Assembly (NCBI RefSeq): GCF_001751245.1
Contig: NZ_LJGU01000131.1
Coordinates: 1-57,896, forward strand
Source: Streptomyces oceani
Lineage (GTDB): Bacteria > Actinomycetota > Actinomycetes > Streptomycetales > Streptomycetaceae
Length of the DNA stretch: 57,896 bases
Direction: 5' to 3'
Below the pieces are notes generated by a model. It saw nothing but the letters and a program-made list of their open reading frames with translations. It had not been told where the DNA came from and did not search any database. A program made the translations under genes and the position numbers. Positions 45,974 to 54,237 of this stretch are shown one piece after another (positions within the stretch are counted from its first letter, which is position 1; each line of letters starts with the position of its first letter).

Positions 45974-46215
45974 GCGGGGCCTCCGTTCAGTGCTGGGCGG
46001 ATGAGCTGGGCGGATGGGGCTGGGCGGATGGGGCTGGGTGAAGCGGGGCGTACGGAGCGTGCTCGGACGCGACCCGGGCGGGTGCGGGAATGCCGCCACC
46101 CTAATTCGTCCCGGGTCGCTCCGGCAGTGCCCCGTCACCCCGGCCGACCGCCGGGCCGACGCGGCGCGGGCCCGGGATAAGCTCGTGCGTATCGGACACA
46201 GGAGGGTTGGGTGGA

Positions 46216-47076
46216 GTGTTCTACGGCGCGATGAAGCTGTCGGTGGGCAGTTCGCTGAAGGTGGTCTTCCGCCCCTGGGTAGAGGGCATGGAGAACATTC
46301 CCATCACCGGTCCGGCCATTCTGGCGAGCAATCACCTTTCCTTCTCGGATTCCTTCTTCCTGCCCGCGGTGCTCCCCCGCAAGGTGACGTTCATCGCCAA
46401 GGCCGAGTACTTCACCGCGCCCGGCGTCAAGGGCAAGTTGACGGCTGCCTTCTTCAAGGGGGTCGGTCAGCTTCCGGTGGACCGCTCGGGCGTACGCGGC
46501 GCGGGCGAGGCCGCCATCCGGGACGGCATGGCGGTGCTCGAGCGGGGCGAGTTGTTCGGGATCTACCCGGAGGGCACCCGTTCCCCCGACGGCCGCTTGT
46601 ACCGCGGCAAGCCGGGCGGGCTGGCGCGCCTGGCACTGCGCTCCGGCGCCCCGGTGATCCCGGTCGCGATGATCGGCACCGAGCGCATCCAGCCACCGGG
46701 GCGGATCGTGCCGAAGCTGCTGCGTCCCGGCATCAGGATCGGCCGGCCGCTGGACTTCGATCGCTACCAGGGCATGGACGCGGACCGGTTCATCCAGCGC
46801 TCGGTGACCGACGAGGTGATGTACGAGATCATGAGGCTCTCCGGCCAGGAGTACGTCGACATGTACGCCACCGCCGCGAAGCGCCGGATCGCGGAAGCCG
46901 AGAAGGCCGAGAAGGCCGACCGGGAGGCGACCGCCGATCGGGAGGCGACCGCCGACCGGGAGGCGACCGCCGAAGCGACACGGTCCCGGGCCGACGTGCC
47001 ACGCTTGGCGGGCGAACCACGCGGGGGTACGGATACCGGGGAGGAGGACGGGAAGCGGCCGGACGGCCGGGCGTGA
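46216..47076 (+). CDS. PlsC-like 1-acyl-sn-glycerol-3-phosphate acyltransferase
   Basis: PlsC-type enzymes transfer an acyl chain to lysophosphatidic acid at the inner membrane leaflet. The product is 286 residues. The catalytic NHLSFSD (His-x4-Asp) lies near residue 40, a GQLPVDR-type motif near 85, and the FGIYPEGTRSPDGRLY glycerol-phosphate motif near 118. The C-terminus carries three copies of DREATA and is disordered. I chose the GTG at 46216 because the GGAGGG is 10 bases away; the in-frame TTG at 46207 is too close to it. The mycobacterial Rv2182c acyltransferase is its positional counterpart, as I recall. Confidence 0.9.
   Translation: MFYGAMKLSVGSSLKVVFRPWVEGMENIPITGPAILASNHLSFSDSFFLPAVLPRKVTFIAKAEYFTAPGVKGKLTAAFFKGVGQLPVDRSGVRGAGEAAIRDGMAVLERGELFGIYPEGTRSPDGRLYRGKPGGLARLALRSGAPVIPVAMIGTERIQPPGRIVPKLLRPGIRIGRPLDFDRYQGMDADRFIQRSVTDEVMYEIMRLSGQEYVDMYATAAKRRIAEAEKAEKADREATADREATADREATAEATRSRADVPRLAGEPRGGTDTGEEDGKRPDGRA
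46918..46971 (+). repeat. Tandem repeat of 18 bases, three copies
   Basis: Three units of GACCGGGAGGCGACCGCC, the middle one with a single T substitution, encode Asp-Arg-Glu-Ala-Thr-Ala three times in the tail of the acyltransferase. Copies this similar suggest recent expansion and probable variation in number among strains. Confidence 0.9.
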
Positions 47077-47214
47077 TGACATGCTGGTGCCGCGCCGGTC
47101 AGGGTTCGCCCGTCGGAGACTTGACTGACGCGGCACCGGGACCGCGGGCGACGCCGGTCCGGGGGACGGAACGGCAGGGGACGCCCAGGACGCGTGGAGG
47201 TGGAGGGGCGCGCG

Positions 47215-48498
47215 ATGGCCGGGAAGATGTCGGTGGAGCAGCCGCTGTGGCACGCGCTGCGGGCATACCGGCTGCTGACGCTGTGTTATGCCCTGAGCCT
47301 GCACGTACTGGCGTACGACAGGTACGACCTCCCGGTGCTCGCTGGCCTGTACATGGCGGTCCTCACCGCCTGGACGCTCGCCACCTCGCGCAGGGTGCGG
47401 TCGGCGGAGACCTGCACCGTCCGCTTCCTGGCCGGCGATCTGACCGTCGCGCTCGCCGGTATCCTGCTGACTCGGGCGGTGGAGACCGCCGAGTCCATCG
47501 GCCAGGGCGTCAGCACCCTGCCGTCGGTGTGGAGTGCCGGCGCGGTGCTGGGTTGCGCGCTCAAGGGCGGCTGGCGCTGGGGCGCGGTGTCCGGCCTCCT
47601 GGTGGGCGCGGGCAACGTCCTGGAACGCGGCGGGCTGGCCGGCACCACGGTGCACAACGTGCTGCTGGTCTGCGTGGCCAGCATCGCCATCGGCTACGTC
47701 ATCGAGGTCGCCCGGGCGAGTGAGCGCACCCTGGCCCGCGCGCTGGAGATCGAGGCGGCCACCCGGGAGCGGGAGCGGCTGGCACGGGACATCCACGACG
47801 GCGTGCTGCAGGTGCTGGCGATGGTGCAGCGGCGCGGTGTCGCGCTCGGCGGCGAGGCGGCCGAGCTGGGCCGGATGGCCGGCGAACAGGAGGTAGCACT
47901 GCGGGCGTTGGTCACCACCAAGGCGACCGTCACCCACGCGACCACCACGAAGTCGGCGACCGTCACCGGTGCCACCGGACACCCAGCCAGCCCGACTGAC
48001 CCGGACGGCCCGGACGGCCCGGGCGGAACCAGCGGGGCGTACGACCCCGGGCCCGGTCCGGGTCGGCAGGGAGGGGTCGGGGCCGAGCACGCCGACCCCC
48101 CGGAGCGGCACTGTGACCTGGCCGAACTGCTGGCCGCCCGGGCCGGCGCGCGGGTGACCTTCGCCGGCCCGGGGAGTCCCGTACGGCTCGCGCGGTCGGC
48201 CGCCGGCGAACTGGCGGCGGCCGTCGGCGCCGCGCTGGACAACGTACGGCGGCACGCGGGCGAGGACAGCCGGGCGTGGATTCTGCTGGAGGACGAGCCG
48301 GACGCGGTGTTGGTGAGCGTACGGGACGACGGCCCGGGCATCCCGGCCGGCCGGCTGGAGCACGCGGAGGCCGAGGGCCGGATGGGGGTCGCGCTGTCCA
48401 TCCGGGGACGGCTGCGCGAGTTGGGCGGCACGGCCGAGGTGGTGTCCGTGCCGGGACAGGGGACCGAAGTGGAACTGAGGGTGCCGAAGCATGTCTGA
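47215..48498 (+). CDS. MacS-type sensor histidine kinase
   Basis: The product is 427 residues. Four to six membrane helices (about 20-165) form the sensor part of the DUF5931/MacS kind. The dimerisation domain starts at ERERLARDIHDGVLQVLAMVQRRG with the phospho-accepting His, and the HATPase domain (about 320-425) has the N-box VGAALDNVRRHAG and the G-box VRDDGPGIPAGRL. A Thr/Lys/Gly/Pro-rich insertion lies between them (about 235-295). I chose the ATG at 47215 because GGAGGGG lies 6 bases before it. The gene overlaps the response regulator by 8 bases. The signal is unknown. Confidence 0.93.
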   Translation: MAGKMSVEQPLWHALRAYRLLTLCYALSLHVLAYDRYDLPVLAGLYMAVLTAWTLATSRRVRSAETCTVRFLAGDLTVALAGILLTRAVETAESIGQGVSTLPSVWSAGAVLGCALKGGWRWGAVSGLLVGAGNVLERGGLAGTTVHNVLLVCVASIAIGYVIEVARASERTLARALEIEAATRERERLARDIHDGVLQVLAMVQRRGVALGGEAAELGRMAGEQEVALRALVTTKATVTHATTTKSATVTGATGHPASPTDPDGPDGPGGTSGAYDPGPGPGRQGGVGAEHADPPERHCDLAELLAARAGARVTFAGPGSPVRLARSAAGELAAAVGAALDNVRRHAGEDSRAWILLEDEPDAVLVSVRDDGPGIPAGRLEHAEAEGRMGVALSIRGRLRELGGTAEVVSVPGQGTEVELRVPKHV

Positions 48499-49168
48499 GC
48501 AGGAACAGCAGTTGTTGCGGGTGATGGTCGTGGACGACCACCCCATGTGGCGGGACGCGGTGTCCCGCGATCTCGAGGCGGCCGGGTTCGAGGTGGTGGC
48601 GACCGCCGGGGACGGCGAGCAGGCAGTGCGCCGGGCACGGGCGACCGGTCCGGAGGTGCTGGTGCTGGACCTGAACCTGCCCGGGAAGCCAGGCGTCACG
48701 GTGTGCCGGGAGCTGGTCGGGGCGAACGGCGGGCCGCGGGTGCTCGTGCTGTCCGCGAGCGGGGAACACGCGGACGTACTGGAGGCGGTGAAGTCCGGGG
48801 CCACCGGCTACCTGGTCAAGTCCGCCAGCACCGAGGAGTTGGTGGCTGCGGTACGCCGCACCGCGGCCGGCGACCCGGTGTTCACGCCGGGGCTCGCCGG
48901 GCTGGTGCTGGGCGAGTACCGCCGGCTGGCCAGCGATCCGCCCGCGACCGCCGCCGAGGACCCCGCGGTGCCGCAGCTGACGGACCGGGAGACCGAGGTG
49001 CTGCGACTGGTGGCAAAGGGGCTCGGCTACCGGCAGATCGCCGAACGGCTCGTCATCTCGCACCGCACGGTGCAGAATCACGTGCAGAACACCCTGGGCA
49101 AACTGCAGCTGCACAACCGTGTCGAGCTGGTGCGGTACGCCATAGAGCAGGGCCTCGACGAGGGCTGA
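48491..49168 (+). CDS. NarL/LuxR-family response regulator
   Basis: The product is 225 residues. The receiver domain (about 10-130) shows VMVVDDHPMWRDAV with its acidic pair, the phospho-acceptor Asp in VLVLDLNLPGKPG near residue 58, and the conserved Lys in VKSASTEEL near 113. The C-terminal LuxR helix-turn-helix LTDRETEVLRLVAKGLGYRQI...RTVQNHVQNTL (about 160-215) binds DNA. It is translationally coupled to the preceding kinase and is its obvious partner. A hairpin follows after a few bases. Confidence 0.95.
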   Translation: MSEQEQQLLRVMVVDDHPMWRDAVSRDLEAAGFEVVATAGDGEQAVRRARATGPEVLVLDLNLPGKPGVTVCRELVGANGGPRVLVLSASGEHADVLEAVKSGATGYLVKSASTEELVAAVRRTAAGDPVFTPGLAGLVLGEYRRLASDPPATAAEDPAVPQLTDRETEVLRLVAKGLGYRQIAERLVISHRTVQNHVQNTLGKLQLHNRVELVRYAIEQGLDEG

Positions 49169-49171
49169 GCC

Positions 49172-49203
49172 GCGGCCCGTACGGGTGCCGCCGTACGGGC
49201 CGC
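49172..49203. terminator. Bidirectional hairpin between the response regulator and trpEG
   Basis: Perfect 13-base arms GCGGCCCGTACGG and CCGTACGGGCCGC with a 6-base loop, 4 bases past the response regulator stop and 23 bases past the convergent anthranilate synthase stop. It fits both genes. Confidence 0.75.
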
Positions 49204-49225
49204 CGGTGCTCGGCGGCTCCCGCCC

Positions 49226-51280
49226 TCAGACCAGTGCCCCCGCCAGCAGTCCCGTGATGATCTCCGGGCCGTTCAGTGTCAGCACGGACTCCGGATGGAA
49301 CTGCACCCCCGCGAAGCCGGGTCCGCGCACCGCGTGGAGGTCGCCGCTGTGCGGGTCTCGGCTCACCGCGATGTCGTGCAGCGCCAGTTCCTCGACGACG
49401 GAGGCACCACAGCGGGCAGTGAAGGAGTTGTAGAAGCCCACGGTCTCCGTCTGTCCGAACAGTTCGATCCGCTCCTGCGTACCCTGGTACGGACGCTCCC
49501 GACGGACCAGGTCCAGCCCGATCTCGGCCGCGATCAGCTCGTGCCCGAGGCACACGCCGAGCACCCCGTGCCGGTGTCCGGCGAGCAGTTCCCGGGTCAG
49601 GCCGCGCAGTGTCCGCATCTTGGGGTCGTCGACCTCCCGCGGATCCCCGGGTCCCGGCCCCAGTACGACCGGGCCCTCGTGCGCCACGGCGGCCTCCCGT
49701 ACCCCCGGCTCGTCGTACCGGCGCACGGTCACCGTGAAGCCGCTGGTCCGCAGCAGATGGGCGAGCATCGCGGTGAAGGTGTCCTCGCCGTCCACCACCA
49801 GGGCGCGGCCACGGGAGTCGGGGGCGATGGCTGCGGCTGGGTCGGCGGCCGGCTGCATCCGCAGCCAGAACGGCGCCAGCGCGCGCCGCCGCCGGGCCAG
49901 CGCGTCCCGTACCCGCGGATCCGTGGCCAGCCCCGGCCGCTCCGTTCGGGAGTCGGCGGCGGCCGGGAGCACGCCCAGTGCCGTCAGCACTCCGGCCGCC
50001 TTCGCGTGCGTCTCGGCGACCTCGCCGGCCGGTTCGGAGCCGCGTACGAGGGTGGCGCCGACCGGCACCCGGAGCCGTCCGGTGGCGACGTCGATATCTG
50101 CGGTACGGATCAGGATCGGCGAGTCCAGGGTCTGACTCGCGCCGTCCGTGGACCGGCCGAGCAGCGCCAGCGCGCCGGCGTAGTATCCGCGCCCGGTCGG
50201 CTCGTAGCGGGTGATCACCCGACAGGCGTTCTGCACGGGCGAGCCGGTGACGGTGGCCGCGAACATCGTCTCCCGCAGCACATCCCGCACGTCCAGCGAA
50301 CTGCGGCCGCGCAACTCGTACTCGGTGTGCGCGAGATGGGCCATCTCGCGCAGCCGCGGACCGACGACGGTCCCGCCACGGTCGCCGATGACGCTCATCA
50401 TCTTGAGTTCCTCGTCCACCACCATGGACAGTTCCTCGGTCTCCTTACGGTCCCCGAGGAAGTCCAGCAGCCCGGTCACGGACGGCCCTTGCGGCGGATA
50501 CCGGTAGGTGCCGCTGATCGGGTTCAGCACGACGGTGCCCCCGTTCATCCGCACGTGCACCTCGGGGCTGGCGCCGAGCAGCACCCGGCGGCCGGTGTGT
50601 ACGACGAAGGTCCAGTACGCGCCGCGCTCCCCGACGAGCAGCCGCCGGAAGAGGGACAGCGCGGCGGCTCGGGAGAAGTCCGGGATGGTTCCCTGATAGT
50701 CCCGGCGGAGCACGAAGTTCGCGCCCTCGCCGGCGCCGATCGCCTCGTCCACCACCCGGCGCACCTGCTTCTCGTACGCGCCGTCCGGTACGTGGAACGC
50801 GCCGCCCTCGACGCGTACGGACCGTTGGGGCAGCGCGGGCAGCAGTTCGGTCAGCGGGACCTGGTGGGTCTCGTGTGGCACGAGCACGGAGAGCGGAGTG
50901 CCGTCGTCGTGGCACTCGAAGCCCCGCTCGCGGATCTGCCGGAACGGTACGAGCGCCAGCGCGCCCCGGGCGTCGACCGGCAGTTCGGCGAGCCGATCCA
51001 CCTCCCGCACCGCGCCGATCAGCACCTCCACCAGATCGCCGTCCCGACCCGGGGTACGCCGGCGCAGCAGGGCGAACGGTGGAGCGTCGGGGCGCAGTAG
51101 GCGCTCCAGGGAGAACGGCCGCCGCGCGCCGTCGGTCCGCCCGGCGGCGGACTGCCCGTCGGGGCGGTGGTCGGAGGAGGTGTCGGAGCGGTCTGGGCGG
51201 TCACCGGGAAGGCAGCGGGCCAGCTGGTCGGAACGACTGGGTGGCCCTGGCTGCCCGGGCTGGGCTGGTCCTGCGTGCAT
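49226..51280 (-). CDS. Fused anthranilate synthase (TrpE-TrpG type)
   Basis: This bifunctional enzyme converts chorismate and glutamine to anthranilate, the first step of tryptophan synthesis. The product is 684 residues. A low-complexity N-terminus (1-60) is followed by the chorismate-binding part (about 80-440), with NPISGTYRYP at 253-262 and GSPVQNACRVITRYE near 347-361. The glutamine amidotransferase part (about 490-684) has GVCLGHE with nucleophile Cys577, and FHPES with His662 and Glu664. A TrpEG fusion is known in Streptomyces. PhzE-type isochorismate enzymes have a similar layout, but the Trp leader upstream supports tryptophan. GGAAGGA precedes the ATG at 51280. Confidence 0.93.
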   Translation of the reverse strand: MHAGPAQPGQPGPPSRSDQLARCLPGDRPDRSDTSSDHRPDGQSAAGRTDGARRPFSLERLLRPDAPPFALLRRRTPGRDGDLVEVLIGAVREVDRLAELPVDARGALALVPFRQIRERGFECHDDGTPLSVLVPHETHQVPLTELLPALPQRSVRVEGGAFHVPDGAYEKQVRRVVDEAIGAGEGANFVLRRDYQGTIPDFSRAAALSLFRRLLVGERGAYWTFVVHTGRRVLLGASPEVHVRMNGGTVVLNPISGTYRYPPQGPSVTGLLDFLGDRKETEELSMVVDEELKMMSVIGDRGGTVVGPRLREMAHLAHTEYELRGRSSLDVRDVLRETMFAATVTGSPVQNACRVITRYEPTGRGYYAGALALLGRSTDGASQTLDSPILIRTADIDVATGRLRVPVGATLVRGSEPAGEVAETHAKAAGVLTALGVLPAAADSRTERPGLATDPRVRDALARRRRALAPFWLRMQPAADPAAAIAPDSRGRALVVDGEDTFTAMLAHLLRTSGFTVTVRRYDEPGVREAAVAHEGPVVLGPGPGDPREVDDPKMRTLRGLTRELLAGHRHGVLGVCLGHELIAAEIGLDLVRRERPYQGTQERIELFGQTETVGFYNSFTARCGASVVEELALHDIAVSRDPHSGDLHAVRGPGFAGVQFHPESVLTLNGPEIITGLLAGALV

Positions 51281-51350
51281 CGGACGGTCCTTCCGGAAGG
51301 GGAGGGCCGTCCGAGAGGCTGAGCCACGCGGTGTCCGTCCGAGACACGAC

Positions 51351-51375
51351 GAAGGCCGCCCCTCGGGCGGCCTTC
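51351..51375 (-). terminator. Attenuator hairpin of the trp leader
   Basis: A perfect 10-base stem (GAAGGCCGCC with GGCGGCCTTC) and a 5-base loop, located 25 bases after the trpL stop and 71 bases before trpEG. Its 5' arm on the transcript contains GGCCGCC, which can instead pair with GGCGGCC inside trpL (51406-51412) to give an antiterminator. There is little U-tract. Confidence 0.85.
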
Positions 51376-51399
51376 GCGTGGTTGGTGAGTGCGCGCGGG

Positions 51400-51459
51400 T
51401 CAGTGGGCCGCCTGGGGAGCGGTCCACCACCAGTTGCCGGTCGTCGTGCGCGCGAACAT
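51400..51459 (-). CDS. trpL: Tryptophan leader peptide with three Trp codons
   Basis: A 19-residue frame reads MFARTTTGNWWWTAPQAAH then TGA. Three consecutive Trp codons (TGG at codons 10-12) make it a classical attenuation sensor: when tryptophanyl-tRNA is scarce the ribosome stops there and frees the GGCGGCC segment (codons 16-18) to block the terminator at 51351. I recall similar Trp leader peptides upstream of streptomycete trp genes. The ATG lies 6 bases after a TAGGGT box and no Shine-Dalgarno site fits, so the leader RNA is probably leaderless. It controls the downstream trpEG. Confidence 0.93.
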   Translation of the reverse strand: MFARTTTGNWWWTAPQAAH

Positions 51460-51465
51460 GCGCTC

Positions 51466-51471
51466 ACCCTA
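51466..51471 (-). promoter_or_regulatory. -10 box of the trp leader transcript
   Basis: The minus strand reads TAGGGT, 6 bases, then the trpL ATG, implying transcription from or right next to the ATG. No -35 hexamer is clear. The 51472-51613 stretch between it and the glycosyltransferase stop shows nothing else. Confidence 0.5.
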
Positions 51472-51613
51472 CCGGACGGGGCCGTCGCGCCCGCCCGACC
51501 CGATGTCCCGACCCGTACCCGAGCGGTTGACCGGCAGCGCCGAGGCAGGGCCTGACCAGCGGCCCGTCCGTCAGCCCGAGCGACGTCCGGCACCGCACGG
51601 CCCGCACAGGCTG

Positions 51614-52765
51614 CTAAAGCAACGCCTCCAGCCGGCGGGTCAGCAGGTCCCGGCGCCACTCCCGCTCGACCCAGGCACGCCCCCGCTGGCCCATCCGCTC
51701 CCGCAGCTCCCGGTCCCGCAGCAGCGCGATCACCCGGTCCGCGACCTGTTCCGGCTCCGCGCCGCGTACGACCCACCCGCTCTCCCCGTCCAGCACCGCG
51801 TCCGGCGCACCGCCCGAGTCACCGGCGACGACGGGCAACCCGCTGGCGGACGCCTCCAGATAGACGATGCCCAGCCCCTCCACGTCCAGTCCGCCCCGTC
51901 TGGTCCGGCAGGGCATCGCGAAGACGTCCCCCGCGGCGTACTGCGCGGGCAGTTCCTCCCAGGCGACGGCGCCGGTGAAACGTACGGCCGAGGACACCCC
52001 GCGGGTCTCGGCGAGCCGCGCCAGCTCCCGGCGGTACGGCCCCGTGCCGACCACCAGCAAGGCGGCGTCCGGCACCGCCGCGAGGATCCGCGGCAGCGCG
52101 TTGATCAGTGTGTCCTGCCCCTTGCGCGGCACCAGACGGGACACGCACACGACCACCGGCCGGCCGGTCAGCCCGTACCGTTCCCGCACCGCCGCGCCGG
52201 CGGTGGCGGCCAGGTCGGGCCGGAACGCCCGCTCGTCCACACCCGGTGCGAGGCGTACCATCCGTGCCGCGGCACTCGGGGACAGCGACTCGGCGATCCG
52301 GGAGCGGGTGTACTCACCGAGGTAGGTGACACAGTCCGTCGCCTCCCCGATCCGCCGCAACAGCTGCCGGGTGGCGGGCAGTCGAGCCCAGCCCGCCTCG
52401 TGTCCGTGAGTGGTCGCCACCAGCCGACGCGCACCCGCCCGCCGCATCGCGGGCGCCATCAGTCCCAGTGGCGCCGCAGCCCCGAACCACACCGAGCGGC
52501 AGTCGTGCGCACGCAGCAACGCCACGGCCCGCCGGGTCGCCCCGGGGGTGGGCAGCAGCGCCGTACCGTGGTCGCGTACGACCCGGAACGGCTGCTCGGC
52601 GTCGAAGCGCGCGGTCTCCTCCAGTCCCCGGGGCGTGCGCTTCCAGCCGGACGTGTAGACCACGAGCCGTTCGGGATCGAGGCCGAGCGCCATGTGGTGC
52701 AGGAAGGCCTCGATGCCGCCGGGCCGGGGCGGGAAGTCGTTGGTGACGAGCAGGGTCTTCTCCAT
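51614..52765 (-). CDS. GT4-family glycosyltransferase (PimB-like)
   Basis: This enzyme probably transfers mannose from GDP-mannose to a phosphatidylinositol mannoside. The product is 383 residues with the GT-B fold of GT4: LLVTNDFPPRPGGIEAFLHHMA at the N-terminus (donor-acceptor groove), VVCVSRLVPRKGQDTLINALP near residue 200, and the EGLGIVYLEASASGLPVVAGDSGGAPDAV segment near 295 with the E-x7-E motif. M. tuberculosis PimB' (Rv2188c) begins in the same way, as I recall. I chose the ATG at 52765; a TACTGT box lies 8 bases before it. It is divergent from the GT87 gene. Confidence 0.9.
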   Translation of the reverse strand: MEKTLLVTNDFPPRPGGIEAFLHHMALGLDPERLVVYTSGWKRTPRGLEETARFDAEQPFRVVRDHGTALLPTPGATRRAVALLRAHDCRSVWFGAAAPLGLMAPAMRRAGARRLVATTHGHEAGWARLPATRQLLRRIGEATDCVTYLGEYTRSRIAESLSPSAAARMVRLAPGVDERAFRPDLAATAGAAVRERYGLTGRPVVVCVSRLVPRKGQDTLINALPRILAAVPDAALLVVGTGPYRRELARLAETRGVSSAVRFTGAVAWEELPAQYAAGDVFAMPCRTRRGGLDVEGLGIVYLEASASGLPVVAGDSGGAPDAVLDGESGWVVRGAEPEQVADRVIALLRDRELRERMGQRGRAWVEREWRRDLLTRRLEALL

Positions 52766-52773
52766 CGCCCCCG

Positions 52774-52779
52774 ACAGTA
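52774..52779 (-). promoter_or_regulatory. -10 box of the PimB-like gene
   Basis: The minus strand reads TACTGT, 8 bases, then the ATG at 52765. The intervening GGGGG could act as a weak ribosome-binding site but would lie at the very 5' end of the transcript. Confidence 0.4.
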
Positions 52780-52870
52780 CGCCCCTCGACCGTACGCACC
52801 CTGGCAGTACGCACCCTGACCCGTACCCGCCGCCGAACCGGCGCCTCCCGGAACGGCGCGCGCCGGCCTG

Positions 52871-52876
52871 TACGCT
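52871..52876 (+). promoter_or_regulatory. -10 box of a probable leaderless GT87 promoter
   Basis: TACGCT, 7 bases, then the ATG at 52884. The two divergent -10 boxes of this intergenic region are about 90 bases apart, so their -35 zones are close and could share a regulator. Confidence 0.5.
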
Positions 52877-52883
52877 CGGCCGC

Positions 52884-54176
52884 ATGCGCCTCCCCGTAGC
52901 CGTCTGGATCGCGACCCGGGCCGCGCTGCTGCTGTGCGTGCTGAAGGTGTTCACGCTGCCGGGGCCGGACGTCACCACCGACGTCTCGATGATCTACCAC
53001 GGCTGGTACGAGGTGCTGAGCACCGGCAACTTCCCACAAGACGACGTCACTTGGCAGTATCCGCCCGGCGCGGCGCTCGCGGTGCTCTCCCCCGGCCTGC
53101 TGCCCTTCCTGGACTACGCGTCGGCCTTCTTCGCCCTGGTCTGCGCTGCCGACGCGGTGACCTTCGGACTGCTGCTGCGAGCCGGCCGACGGCCGGGCAA
53201 CAGACTCGCCGGGGCCTGGTGTTGGGTGGTCGGCGTGCCGTTGCTGGGCCCCACCGCGTACGCCCGCTACGACCTGATGGTCACGGCCGTCGCCGTCGTG
53301 TCGCTGCTGGCGCTGGCCCGACGGCCCCGGGTGGCGGGGGCGCTCGCGGCCTTCGGGGCGATGCTGAAGGTGTGGCCGGCACTGCTGCTTCTGAGCACGC
53401 CGCGTGGCCGGGCCACCCGTAGAGCGTGGTTGACAGCGTGCGGCACCGCCCTGGCGCTGCTGCTCGGCTTCGCGTTGACGATGCCGGGCGCCCTGGACTT
53501 CCTCACCGCGCAGCGGGACCGGGGCGTCGAGATCGAGTCGGTGGGCGCGCTGGTGTTCCATATCGCCCGGCAGTTCGGCTGGGAGGGTCAGGTGCTCTTC
53601 CACTACGGATCGTTGGAGTTCCTGGGGCCGCAGGTGTCCCTGGTCGGGAATGTCTCACTCGCCCTGTCGGTGCTGAGCTTCGGCTGGCTGCTGGTGTGGC
53701 GGCTGCGGTCGGTGGAATGGACGGCGAGCACCCCCGCGGACGCCGCCTTCGCCGGGGTGCTGCTGTTCACCGTGACCAGCCGGGTGATCAGCCCGCAGTA
53801 CCTGGTCTGGCTGGTGGGACTGGCGGCGGTGGCGGTGACCGCACGGGCCAGCCGGCAGCGGCTTCCCGCGCTGCTGGTGCTGCTGGCGACGCTGGTGACG
53901 GTGCTCGAGTTCCCCGTCTGGTTCGCGCACGTGGTAGCCAGCGACAGCCTCGGCGTCACGCTGATGGTACTGCGCAACGGCCTGTTGGTGGCCGCCGCGC
54001 TGCTCTCCGCCACCCGGCTGTGGCAGGACACCGTCAGCGGCCCCCGCCCACGCCGGGCGCACCGGGCCGGACACGGCACGCGTACGGCATGGGGCGCGGA
54101 ACCAGCCGCGGCAGCCGGCACGGCGCCCGACGAGCCGTCCGAGTCGGCCGGTGCACTCGCCGAGACCGGCCGCTGA
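52884..54176 (+). CDS. GT87-family (DUF2029) polyprenyl-sugar mannosyltransferase
   Basis: GT87 enzymes are integral membrane transferases that use polyprenyl-phosphate mannose on the outer face of the membrane. The product is 430 residues with about ten to eleven membrane helices. The first extracytoplasmic loop carries DVSMIYHGWYEVLSTGNFPQDDVTWQYPPGAA, with the acidic pair and the conserved YPP motif expected in the family. Mycobacterial Rv2181 is the same type. The Ala/Pro/Glu-rich C-terminus (about 385-430) is cytoplasmic and disordered. It is divergent from the PimB-like gene. Confidence 0.88.
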   Translation: MRLPVAVWIATRAALLLCVLKVFTLPGPDVTTDVSMIYHGWYEVLSTGNFPQDDVTWQYPPGAALAVLSPGLLPFLDYASAFFALVCAADAVTFGLLLRAGRRPGNRLAGAWCWVVGVPLLGPTAYARYDLMVTAVAVVSLLALARRPRVAGALAAFGAMLKVWPALLLLSTPRGRATRRAWLTACGTALALLLGFALTMPGALDFLTAQRDRGVEIESVGALVFHIARQFGWEGQVLFHYGSLEFLGPQVSLVGNVSLALSVLSFGWLLVWRLRSVEWTASTPADAAFAGVLLFTVTSRVISPQYLVWLVGLAAVAVTARASRQRLPALLVLLATLVTVLEFPVWFAHVVASDSLGVTLMVLRNGLLVAAALLSATRLWQDTVSGPRPRRAHRAGHGTRTAWGAEPAAAAGTAPDEPSESAGALAETGR

Positions 54177-54237
54177 GGCGGCACGTCGCTGCCGACAGCG
54201 CGCTTCCCGGGGGTGGCACAGACACCGCGGCGGGGTG

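Noticed and set aside
46135..48804. An 889-residue open frame on the minus strand opposite the acyltransferase, kinase and regulator genes
   Set aside because: It is a product of high GC: Gly/Arg/His/Ala-rich, no domain, and it covers three recognisable genes on the other strand.
49295..51100. A 601-residue plus-strand frame opposite trpEG
   Set aside because: It is a shadow of a clearly recognised enzyme with all its catalytic motifs on the minus strand.
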